From positions 6,451 to 12,118 of the forward strand of contig DCBA01000059.1 in assembly GCA_002313255.1 (NCBI GenBank): a DNA stretch of 5,668 nt, read 5' to 3'. Numbering within the stretch: position 1 is the stretch's first letter; every line of letters starts with the position of its first letter. Shown piece after piece: positions 1-5,605 of this stretch. The notes under the pieces are model-generated. The model saw nothing but the letters and a program-made list of their open reading frames with translations. It was not told the DNA's origin and ran no database searches. Origin of the DNA: Gammaproteobacteria bacterium UBA1119 (GTDB taxonomy: Bacteria > Pseudomonadota > Gammaproteobacteria > Pseudomonadales > Azotimanducaceae). A program made the position numbers and the translations under genes.

Positions 1-1869
1 CTATGCAGTTTGTTCTGCCACGGCGCGCCAGCCAGCATCGATGGCAGCATCCAGGTAGGCGCGACCTTCGGAATCCGAATTGGCAATGGAAATCCGCCCA
101 AACTGCGCGCGTCCGATTTCATGGGGCGCTTGTCCTTCTTCCCATTGCGGGTCATCCAGTTGCAGGTACTCGTAGGAATAACCGTGTGGCCAGCGATTTA
201 CGGTAATCGCTTTGATGTCGGTCTCATGTTTGAAGCCGTGTTCACCAAGCAGTCCTTGCAACTGGTCCCGAATTTCCTGCTCATAGGTGTCGAAGGTGGT
301 TGCGTATACTTTATGACGCGCAATCGTCAGTAACTCGCGACTGGTTTCTTTGCCGGTTGGCTCCACACTCGGGACACCGAGCATGTAAATTACCATGGGA
401 TCGTCCGGCCCGCGTGGTGGTTGGTGTCCTCCCGTTGTCGTGGGCGGCGGTACGGTTACCACGACGTATGGGTCATCGGGGCAGCTCACCTGGCCCACGC
501 CGAGTTTGGAAAAAGCGTGTCCGTTCTCGATCAGGACATTGGTCATCACCAGCGGAACCTTGACGCCATAGCGAAGCGCTTCTTTCTGGCTTTCCGGCAA
601 CTGCGGACAGATGTACGGGATCGCACCGTTGTAACAGGCGAGCACGCAGCGGTCGCCCGTAACGCCGACGGCATTGCCATCCCGTACGTAATCTACCGTC
701 ACCGTGTCGTCCCTGGTTTCCCGCACGCCGACGACGGTACTGTTTAGTCGCAAGCGGACCGGATGTTGCGCGATGTCGAGCGCGCCATAGTCGAAATGGC
801 TTGTCGAGATATCGTCAAAGCCCCGAGTGTCCGGAGCGACCGCCGGGATCAGTTTGTGTACCAGCAGCCTGGCCACAGACGCATTGCCATCCGGAAAATA
901 CAACGTCTGGTTGCCGGCCATAAGGCCTTCGAGAAGCTGGGCCGCCAGTTCACCGAGCCAGCCCATCCCCCGTATGCCAGGACTGCCCAGGTAAAAGGCC
1001 TCTAAGACGCTGACTCTCGATGCGGCCGGCCCAGCCATCAGCTTGGCAAACGGATAGAAGATCGGAATTGTTTCTTTCGACAGGCCGACCCTTTCAGTCA
1101 GGAATTCGGCGTAGCTGGTTGACTCTATGTACTTGGACTTTCCACTCAAAGAAAGGTCTTTGAGGTAGTCACGGTCGCCACCGATCAACTCGATCAACTT
1201 GTTCTGTTCCGAAGCGGGAAGGGGCAGAGCACGGACGGCGGTCTCGTAATCCCCGATACCGAGCATCAGTTGGATCCATTTTGCGCGTACTTTTACGTGG
1301 CCATCCGGGCCGGGAAGCGCCAGCATCGAGTCAGCGCCTGAGTCTAAAAATTCGAATTCTTCCATGTTGGCAACCATGGCTTCGAGGTCGATGCCGAGAT
1401 CATCCAGCAGGCCCTGGGATATTTTGCTGTAGTTACCGGGACCATCAAGGTTGACTGAGCCACCGATGCCCAGCAGCGTCTGTCCGTCGTGGTGAAACTC
1501 GTTGCGTTTAGCATGGCCGCCGAAGTCGTCATGATTATCCAGTAGCAGGATTTTCGCATCGGCCCCCATCCGCTTTTGGTAGAACCTGGCAGCCGCCAGG
1601 CCACTCACGCCGGCACCCACAACCACCAGGTCGTAGTGCTCGTCCAGTTTGCGATGCTCGGAGGGTTTTACCCCGCTCCAGGCGAGGGCGTGCGATACCT
1701 CGAAAGAGCCGGGGTGGTTGCCCCGCATCCCCGTACGCGTTGGCGGATAGTAAATGGACGATGCGCCCGGTGGAACTTGCGCGAATAACTCGATGGGTGC
1801 CAGCAGGGTTGTGCCGGTGCCGATGACCACACCGTTCAAAAAATCCCGTCGTGTAATTTTGTATTTCAT
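1..1869 (-). CDS. Tat-exported FAD-dependent oxidoreductase, spermidine dehydrogenase-like
   Basis: Complete 622-residue protein with a TAG stop at the window's left edge. The N-terminus is a twin-arginine signal (T6-R7-R8-D9-F10-L11) followed by a hydrophobic stretch at about 11-25, so the folded, cofactor-loaded enzyme should be exported by Tat to the periplasm, possibly staying anchored. After a YYPP/GMRGNHPGSFE linker (about 40-57) comes a dinucleotide-binding Rossmann fold: LVVVGAGVSGLAA with G85, G87 and G90. The acidic end of strand 2 is D111, then DDFGGHAKRNEF. The C-terminal segment GRISIANSDSEGRAYLDAAI (about 590-609) matches the closing FAD-binding motif of flavin amine oxidase-like enzymes. 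Length, signal and motifs fit the family of Pseudomonas spermidine dehydrogenase SpdH. The family call is firm, but the polyamine substrate is only inferred from relatives. It is the last gene of a four-gene unit, 4 bp after the cupin gene, and its ribosome binding site is a run of seven G. Confidence 0.9.
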   Translation of the reverse strand: MKYKITRRDFLNGVVIGTGTTLLAPIELFAQVPPGASSIYYPPTRTGMRGNHPGSFEVSHALAWSGVKPSEHRKLDEHYDLVVVGAGVSGLAAARFYQKRMGADAKILLLDNHDDFGGHAKRNEFHHDGQTLLGIGGSVNLDGPGNYSKISQGLLDDLGIDLEAMVANMEEFEFLDSGADSMLALPGPDGHVKVRAKWIQLMLGIGDYETAVRALPLPASEQNKLIELIGGDRDYLKDLSLSGKSKYIESTSYAEFLTERVGLSKETIPIFYPFAKLMAGPAASRVSVLEAFYLGSPGIRGMGWLGELAAQLLEGLMAGNQTLYFPDGNASVARLLVHKLIPAVAPDTRGFDDISTSHFDYGALDIAQHPVRLRLNSTVVGVRETRDDTVTVDYVRDGNAVGVTGDRCVLACYNGAIPYICPQLPESQKEALRYGVKVPLVMTNVLIENGHAFSKLGVGQVSCPDDPYVVVTVPPPTTTGGHQPPRGPDDPMVIYMLGVPSVEPTGKETSRELLTIARHKVYATTFDTYEQEIRDQLQGLLGEHGFKHETDIKAITVNRWPHGYSYEYLQLDDPQWEEGQAPHEIGRAQFGRISIANSDSEGRAYLDAAIDAGWRAVAEQTA

Positions 1870-1873
1870 CGTA

Positions 1874-2317
1874 TTACAACCCCCCCGTTACCCAGGCCTG
1901 GGTGTCGACAATAATCATCTCGCGGTACTTAAACGGCATGTCCCAGGTACCCATCCAACCTTTCGGTACCAGGAACGTATCGCCCTGTCTGTAAGTCTCC
2001 GTTCCCCCATCGATGTTGGTCAGCGTCACCTCGCCTTCGAGCACCAATACGAACTCGTCGTATGGAAAAGGCTCGTTGATGTCGATGTTGGCGGGGCTTG
2101 CTGCAAATACGGCCACGACGAAGTCGCCCTGGTGAAGTACGCTTTCCCAATTTTCACTCTCGCCCTCGAGGACGATTTCTGCAGGAAAAGGCGGAATGCT
2201 CTCGAGTTCCATCTCGCGCAATTTGTCGGCGTCCAGTGGCAGGAATTCGGGCGCGGCCTGGACTCCAGGGCTTGCCGTGGCAAGGAGTAGAGCGATCAAC
2301 AAGGTTTGACTACGCAT
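1874..2317 (-). CDS. Secreted small cupin-fold protein (Cupin_3/DUF861-like)
   Basis: 147 residues. A Sec signal peptide is clear: M-R-S, a hydrophobic core TLLIALLLATA (5-15), then VQA at 19-21 as a likely signal peptidase I site, giving a mature protein of about 126 residues in the periplasm. The cupin core spans about 86-127: YDEFVLVLEGEVTLTN, then YRQGDTFLVPKGWMGTWDM. The GDxFxVPKGxxGTW signature resembles the EutQ/DUF861-type cupins rather than metal-dependent cupins. The usual metal-binding histidines of cupin motifs 1 and 2 are absent, only E88 remains, so a binding or structural role is as likely as catalysis. The ATG is set by an AAGGAGG six bases upstream. The gene overlaps the membrane protein gene by 8 bp and ends 4 bp before the flavoenzyme gene, which suggests it works with those two. 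The specific function is unknown. Confidence 0.82.
   Translation of the reverse strand: MRSQTLLIALLLATASPGVQAAPEFLPLDADKLREMELESIPPFPAEIVLEGESENWESVLHQGDFVVAVFAASPANIDINEPFPYDEFVLVLEGEVTLTNIDGGTETYRQGDTFLVPKGWMGTWDMPFKYREMIIVDTQAWVTGGL
1880..1886 (-). promoter_or_regulatory. Poly-G ribosome binding site of the flavoenzyme gene
   Basis: On the minus strand a run of seven G ends 10 nt before the ATG at 1869 and is the only purine-rich SD candidate there. The same run forms the two last Gly codons of the cupin (ACG GGG GGG TTG TAA), so it serves two genes. Pairing with anti-SD would rely partly on a G-U pair. Homopolymer G tracts are prone to slippage. Confidence 0.55.
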
Positions 2318-3026
2318 TCGAAGCCTCCTTCAGCCGCATTCTGAAATAGACCGCCATGCTGATGACAGGAATCAATAACAAAATCCCCATCGATTCGGCG
2401 TAAGGACCGATGTCTGCCGTTGCCACACTCCCCGTCATCACGCCTGCGAACAGGACGTGATACAGCAAACCGAAAAGACCAAGCCCAACGGCCGCGATCT
2501 TTGCGCTTAACGTCAGGCGAAAGAGTGGGCGCGCTACCAACAGGCCAAATACCCCGTACATCCAGAATCCCAGGTAATCGAAGGACGTAAACAAAGAGAA
2601 CGGCAGCGAGGGATTCAACAACTGCAACAACTGTTCGGCGACGGCAGCATTCGCCGAGACGGTCGACGATGCCGTAACTATCTGCGGTATCGACCAGATG
2701 GCAATAAACTTCGGGATGATGAAGGCGACGACCGATATCAGCAGTGCGGTGCCCGCCACAAAGGTGCTCACAGGGTGCGACTCCCGGACCTGCCATGCTG
2801 TACCCGCAAAGACGCCCGCCAACGTCAACATTGCGATCATTTGCACGACCCAGCCCATGACAAAAGCGCCGACGTTTGAGCTGTACCACATCATACGATC
2901 GGCGAATGGCCCTTCCGGGGCGTCGAGTGGGAAAAACACCGACAGGATGCCCGCCAGGATCAGGACGACAGCAGACCAGAAGGCCGCTTTGTTTATTGTG
3001 TCATTGAGTGTTTGTGAATCAGTCAT
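2310..3026 (-). CDS. Six-transmembrane inner-membrane protein of unknown function
   Basis: 238 residues, not assigned to a named family. Six hydrophobic segments are visible at about 15-32, 51-77, 87-111, 147-165, 176-198 and 210-228. Positive residues cluster between segments 2 and 3 (R81), between 4 and 5 (R166, R170, K176) and at the C-terminus (RMRLK, 229-233). By the positive-inside rule both ends are therefore cytoplasmic. The longest loops, after segment 1 (PLDAPEGPFADR, 33-44) and after segment 3 (about 112-146, Ser/Ala/Gln-rich), then face the periplasm, where the cupin and flavoenzyme should act. No transporter ATP-binding, haem-ligand or protease motif stands out, though H84 and H190 lie near membrane edges. 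The ATG at 3026 has only a weak GAGAGA upstream. The gene starts 21 bp after the tetR stop and overlaps the cupin start by 8 bp, so it belongs to the tetR-led operon. A quinone or electron-transfer link to the flavoenzyme is possible but unsupported by motifs. Confidence 0.85.
   Translation of the reverse strand: MTDSQTLNDTINKAAFWSAVVLILAGILSVFFPLDAPEGPFADRMMWYSSNVGAFVMGWVVQMIAMLTLAGVFAGTAWQVRESHPVSTFVAGTALLISVVAFIIPKFIAIWSIPQIVTASSTVSANAAVAEQLLQLLNPSLPFSLFTSFDYLGFWMYGVFGLLVARPLFRLTLSAKIAAVGLGLFGLLYHVLFAGVMTGSVATADIGPYAESMGILLLIPVISMAVYFRMRLKEASNA
2324..2330 (-). promoter_or_regulatory. Strong Shine-Dalgarno site of the cupin gene, inside the upstream gene
   Basis: Minus strand reads AAGGAGG, 6 nt before the ATG at 2317. 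It lies within the last codons of the membrane protein gene (…Lys-Glu-Ala-Ser-Asn-Ala-stop), so translation of the cupin can restart as ribosomes finish the upstream gene. Confidence 0.85.
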
Positions 3027-3047
3027 CGGTCTCTCTCGTTGTCTTGT

Positions 3048-3665
3048 TCAATCCTCATTGCCGTAGCGCGCGTCGACGAATGCGAGCGCGGCATCGCGTA
3101 CGGCGTTGGCGTCGCTCGCCCAGCGACGGTCGCTGCCCACGAACAAGGTCGCCCCTTCCATCAGCGACATCAGCGCCAGCGCTTCTGCGCGGGGCGTCGT
3201 GCTACCCATGTTGATAAGCCGTTTCTCCAACTTGTCCAGGTACGCCACGTAGATATCATCGAGCAACGTCTCCATCGCCGGCTCGACTCGCGCCATCGCC
3301 CACAGTTGCGGGAACAGGCGGTCGGCCTGCAACGCTGACCCGGGTACATCGTCGAGAATGAACTTGACGATGTCGCGGAGGCTCAGCGCTCGCGCGTCTG
3401 ACCTGAGTGCTTCGAAAGAGGCTCGATAGGCCTCCGATATATACGCGGCTAGCGCCCGCAGCATGTCTTCCCACGTGCGGAAGTGATATTGCAGCGCGCC
3501 CAGCTTCATACCGCTCGCGCGGGCCAGGGCGCGCATCGTCAGTTTGCCGTAGCCCTCTGACGCGATGATCCCGATCGCTTCCTCGAGGATCTGTTGCTTG
3601 CGTTCGCTGACGACGATTTCGTTGTAGGCGGTTGACATGTCAGATGACATGTTAAGGCCTGTCAT
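3048..3665 (-). CDS. TetR/AcrR-family transcriptional repressor
   Basis: 205 residues from the furthest upstream ATG. The N-terminal domain (about 21-69) is a typical TetR DNA-binding unit: helix 1 RKQQILEEAIGIIASEGYGK, then the helix-turn-helix LTMRALARASGMKLGALQYHF at 42-62, followed by RTWEDMLRAL. The remaining 130 residues form the variable all-helical ligand and dimer domain, which gives no clue to the effector. The start is uncertain. In-frame ATGs lie at 3665, 3650 and 3638 (Met1, Met6, Met10), and all three sit inside the palindromic operator. The ATG at 3650 has a weak AGG upstream and the others have no clear SD. Starting at Met10 still leaves the whole HTH domain. It is the first gene of a four-gene unit, so it probably represses itself and the membrane protein, cupin and flavoenzyme genes, and is released by a substrate-like ligand (inference). 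Confidence 0.93.
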   Translation of the reverse strand: MTGLNMSSDMSTAYNEIVVSERKQQILEEAIGIIASEGYGKLTMRALARASGMKLGALQYHFRTWEDMLRALAAYISEAYRASFEALRSDARALSLRDIVKFILDDVPGSALQADRLFPQLWAMARVEPAMETLLDDIYVAYLDKLEKRLINMGSTTPRAEALALMSLMEGATLFVGSDRRWASDANAVRDAALAFVDARYGNED

Positions 3666-3674
3666 CTGACATGT
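3635..3674. promoter_or_regulatory. Double palindromic operator at the tetR 5' end
   Basis: Seen directly: 3635-3649 and 3660-3674 form a perfect 15-bp inverted repeat with a 10-bp spacer. Each arm also carries its own dyad. Site 1 is ACATGTCA-GA-TGACATGT (3635-3652, 8-bp arms). Site 2 is TGTCA-TC-TGACA (3660-3671) with a partly matching flank. The two dyad centres are 22 bp apart, about two helical turns, so two repressor dimers could bind on the same DNA face. TetR-family proteins usually bind such dyads at their own promoters. Here the site covers all candidate tetR start codons and a possible -10 box, which fits autorepression. The bound protein is inferred to be the adjacent TetR. Confidence 0.8.
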
Positions 3675-3678
3675 GCAA
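3649..3678 (-). promoter_or_regulatory. Possible tetR operon promoter inside the operator
   Basis: On the minus strand, TTGCAC (3678-3673) and TAACAT (3654-3649) are separated by 18 bp, giving weak sigma-70-like -35 and -10 matches (3/6 and 4/6). The -10 box would lie between the two operator dyads. Transcription would begin near 3642, only a few bases before the Met10 ATG (3638), implying a nearly leaderless tetR mRNA. Better placed promoters further upstream were not found, but the match is weak. Confidence 0.28.
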
Positions 3679-3911
3679 TCTTTGTGAGAGTCACCGGAGA
3701 CGAAGGTGTAGGCGGGTAGTCGTTATGGTGTCTGGCGTAGGTCTGGAACGACGGTCACTACTTTCTCTCTTGATGACGTCACCGACGGAAATCAAAATTT
3801 GTGCCGCTCAACAATGGACCTTCGAAACAACACTTTCTCAATGACCTTTTATCCCGTCGTAAATAATAGGTATGGAATTAGCGAGGGAGGTCGCTTATCG
3901 GTGTCTTTCCC

Positions 3912-3972
3912 TTTGCGTCAATCGATACGCCTCTCACTGAGACCTGTCATAGTTCTTGAGCTTGGTTTACAC
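3912..3972 (+). repeat. Dispersed direct repeat, copy 1 (upstream of oxygenase gene)
   Basis: Aligns without gaps to 5606-5666 at a constant offset of 1694 bp: about 49 of 61 positions agree, and 39 of 46 in the core from 3927. The best-conserved blocks are GAGACCTGTCAT (3939-3950) and TCTTGAGCTTGGTT (3954-3967, one base further on each side where aligned). The hairpin visible in copy 2 is weakened here by a mismatch and wobbles. No transposase or terminal repeat is evident, so its type is unknown. Confidence 0.75.
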
Positions 3973-4049
3973 GGGCGCCGGCTCGAATTGCAAGCTCTCA
4001 TCATTATTGTCACTGGGTAGACAGAACAATCGTGTCGCCACCGTCAGCG

Positions 4050-4065
4050 AATGCCCGATGGCATT
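4050..4065. promoter_or_regulatory. Short dyad upstream of the oxygenase gene
   Basis: AATGCC-CGAT-GGCATT is a perfect 6+4+6 inverted repeat, about 66 bp before the preferred start at 4132 and touching a weak -35 candidate at 4064. It could be an operator, but a dyad of this size is expected about once by chance in a region this long. It does not resemble the TGTCA dyads at tetR. Confidence 0.25.
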
Positions 4066-4118
4066 GCCTGACCGCCGCACACGTTGTAGCTTTAGCGGCT
4101 ATTCGTAACGTCCGAGAT

Positions 4119-4122
4119 GGAG
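4119..4122 (+). promoter_or_regulatory. Ribosome binding site that decides the oxygenase start
   Basis: GGAG at 4119-4122 lies 9 nt before the ATG at 4132. The earlier in-frame ATG at 4117 overlaps this site and has no purine-rich SD in front of it, so the later start is preferred. Confidence 0.6.
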
Positions 4123-4131
4123 ATTGCATCA

Positions 4132-5481
4132 ATGGCAGACAATGACAGTACCCCGGTACATTTACGCGGCAACGGGCGGCCGGTGACGGAGGAGCAAACG
4201 GTCTCCGAGTTGAAGGTCACCGGCTCAATTCCCGTCGAACTCGACGGTCGTTACGTTCGCACCGGCGCCAACCCTTTCAGTGGCACGAGCGCGCATCCGT
4301 TCTTCGGTGACGGCATGCTCCACGGCATGCGCCTGTGTGAAGGCAAGGCACAGTGGTACCGTAATTGTTACGTGCAGACCCCCTTCATCACGGATCCGTC
4401 GCTCGATATTCTCGACCCCTCCGTGTTCTCCGACATGAAAGCATCGAAAGCGAATACTCACGTCATCGGTCATGCTGGCAAGATTCTCGCCCTTGAGGAA
4501 GGACATTTCCCGTATGTAGTTGATGGCGACCTGAGCACAGTGGGCCCGACCGATTTCGACGGTTCCCTCAAAGGCTCGTTTACAGCGCATCCGAAAATTT
4601 GTCCTCTCACCGGTGAGTTACTCGCCTTTGGCTACTCGGCGTTTGAACCCTACCTGCGCTATCTGCGCGTATCTGCCGAAGGCAAACTCGTGCAAACCGA
4701 GGAAATTACGGTTGGTGGACCGACGATGATGCACGACTTCAACATCACGCAGAATTACGTCGTCTTCATGGATCTACCTGCAGTCTTCGACCTTCAATTG
4801 GCAATGAACGGTGAAATGCCGATTCGCTGGGACGACAATTATCCGGCACGTCTTGGAGTGATGCCGCGCAACGGCACGAATGCGGAGGTGGAGTGGTATG
4901 ACATTAACCCCTGCTATGTCTTCCACCCAATGAATTCGTACGAAGATGGTGACACGATCGTGCTCGATGTCGCCCGTTTCAGCCACATGTGGCGAGACTC
5001 AGCGATGGATTTCCCATCTCCAGAACTCTGGCGGTGGACGATTGACACCAGCAGCGGCAAGGTTCGGGAAGAGCAGATCGACGATCGGTCAGCCGAGTTT
5101 CCGCGGGTCGCGGACAGCGTGATCGGCAGGAAGCATCGCTACGGATACATGATGAGCCTGTCGGAAGTCGGCAACCCCGACGACCCAATGAGTACATCGG
5201 GCGCCATCCTGAAATATGACCGCCAAACGGACTCGCGCACGCAGATCGACTTGGGTAAGGGTTGTACTGGCGGAGAACCTGTCTTCGTACCTTGTGAAAA
5301 TCCCAACAATGAAGATGACGGCTATCTAATGACATACGTACACGACGCGCTGTCGGACACTAGCCGTTTTGTGATCATGGATGCCGCAACGATGGACAAT
5401 GTGCCTGTGGCGTCAATCGATCTGCCGCGCGTCCCCAGCGGGTTCCACGGCAGCTGGATTCCTGCTTCGGTCGCGAACTGA
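4132..5481 (+). CDS. Carotenoid oxygenase family protein (RPE65/CCD/lignostilbene dioxygenase superfamily)
   Basis: 449 residues from the preferred ATG at 4132; an in-frame ATG at 4117 would add five. Numbered from 4117, the four Fe(II)-binding histidines of the seven-bladed propeller family are all present: H158 (FTAHPK), H206 (MMHDF), H270 (VFHPMN) and H444 (GFHGSW). Expected second-shell glutamates lie in LALEEG (E128) and GGEPVFVP (E387). The N-terminal GRYVRTGANP and HPFFGDGMLHG motifs are also typical. Family members cleave carbon-carbon double bonds of carotenoids, apocarotenoids or stilbenes with O2. The protein has no signal peptide and should be cytosolic. Lignostilbene dioxygenases usually read LALKE where this one reads LALEE, so the lysine used with phenolic stilbenes appears missing, which favours an apocarotenoid-like or other substrate (inference). 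It is full length for the bacterial group, transcribed divergently from the tetR operon, and bracketed by direct repeats. No neighbour provides a carotenoid pathway. Confidence 0.92.
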   Translation: MADNDSTPVHLRGNGRPVTEEQTVSELKVTGSIPVELDGRYVRTGANPFSGTSAHPFFGDGMLHGMRLCEGKAQWYRNCYVQTPFITDPSLDILDPSVFSDMKASKANTHVIGHAGKILALEEGHFPYVVDGDLSTVGPTDFDGSLKGSFTAHPKICPLTGELLAFGYSAFEPYLRYLRVSAEGKLVQTEEITVGGPTMMHDFNITQNYVVFMDLPAVFDLQLAMNGEMPIRWDDNYPARLGVMPRNGTNAEVEWYDINPCYVFHPMNSYEDGDTIVLDVARFSHMWRDSAMDFPSPELWRWTIDTSSGKVREEQIDDRSAEFPRVADSVIGRKHRYGYMMSLSEVGNPDDPMSTSGAILKYDRQTDSRTQIDLGKGCTGGEPVFVPCENPNNEDDGYLMTYVHDALSDTSRFVIMDAATMDNVPVASIDLPRVPSGFHGSWIPASVAN

Positions 5482-5593
5482 CGTCGTCGGTGCTATTGAA
5501 TTACTGACGCAGGATTCCGATAAGAAGTTGCGACGTCGCGCACGCAACGCGTTGGCTGATTACCGTCGAACTAGAAGGATCAATCGGCTATAG
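5482..5593 (+). pseudogene. Possible orphan C-terminal remnant with HEAT-like pattern
   Basis: Directly after the oxygenase stop, in a different frame, the sequence reads VVGAIELLTQDSDKK, then LRRRARNALADYRRTRRINRL and a TAG stop at 5591-5593. The spacing of small and hydrophobic residues, an acidic turn and basic residues (AIxLLxxDSDxxLRxxAxxAL) resembles one HEAT repeat helix pair. No start codon with an SD fits it: the frame's upstream part lies inside the oxygenase gene, where it is only a shadow. It may be the tail of a gene whose front was lost when the oxygenase region arrived, or a chance open frame. A GTTGCG/CGCAAC inverted pair lies within it (about 5528-5549) but has no T-run, so it is not called a terminator. 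Confidence 0.25.
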
Positions 5594-5605
5594 AAAGTCG
5601 TGTTG

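Larger units (their letters stand above)
3675..4131. other. Intergenic region between divergent transcription units
   Basis: No convincing gene is present. A 73-codon frame with a GTG start (3799-4020) has no SD and overlaps the repeat, so it is not called. Notable contents are a perfect TGACGTCA palindrome (3774-3781) and an AT-rich patch (about 3790-3880) with AATAAT at 3862-3867 but no good -35. There is also a direct-repeat copy (3912-3972), a 7-bp inverted pair GAGCTTG/CAAGCTC (3958-3964 and 3991-3997) and a dyad at 4050-4065. A weak promoter candidate for the oxygenase gene is TTGCCT (4064-4069), 17 bp, TAGCTT (4087-4092), which would give a leader of about 30 nt. Confidence 0.6.

Noticed and set aside
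421..1005. Several plus-strand frames opposite the flavoenzyme
   Set aside because: The minus-strand product carries full family motifs from Tat signal to C-terminal FAD motif, and the opposite frames have no SD or domains.
2296..2889. 197-codon minus-strand frame overlapping the membrane protein
   Set aside because: It is Arg/Gly/Cys-rich with no domain, while the overlapping frame encodes a coherent six-segment membrane protein that obeys the positive-inside rule.
3945..3952. CCTGTCAT shared by the tetR operator (3658-3665) and both direct repeats
   Set aside because: Only one half-site matches and the second half TGACA is missing in both repeats, so TetR binding to the repeats is not supported.
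3799..4020. 73-codon plus-strand frame starting with GTG
   Set aside because: It has no Shine-Dalgarno site and no recognisable protein pattern, and about a quarter of it is the dispersed repeat. It looks like a chance open frame.
4007..4029. TTGTCA…GACAGAACAA weak dyad as a second TetR site
   Set aside because: Only 4-bp arms with an 8-bp spacer, unlike the 2-bp-spaced TGTCA/TGACA dyads of the operator.
4225..4590. 121-codon minus-strand frame inside the oxygenase gene
   Set aside because: It lies opposite a clearly conserved oxygenase coding region and shows no domain pattern, so it is a shadow frame.
5528..5549. GTTGCG…CGCAAC stem as a terminator for the oxygenase gene
   Set aside because: The stem is short, the loop is long and no T-run follows. 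It also lies within a possible coding remnant.
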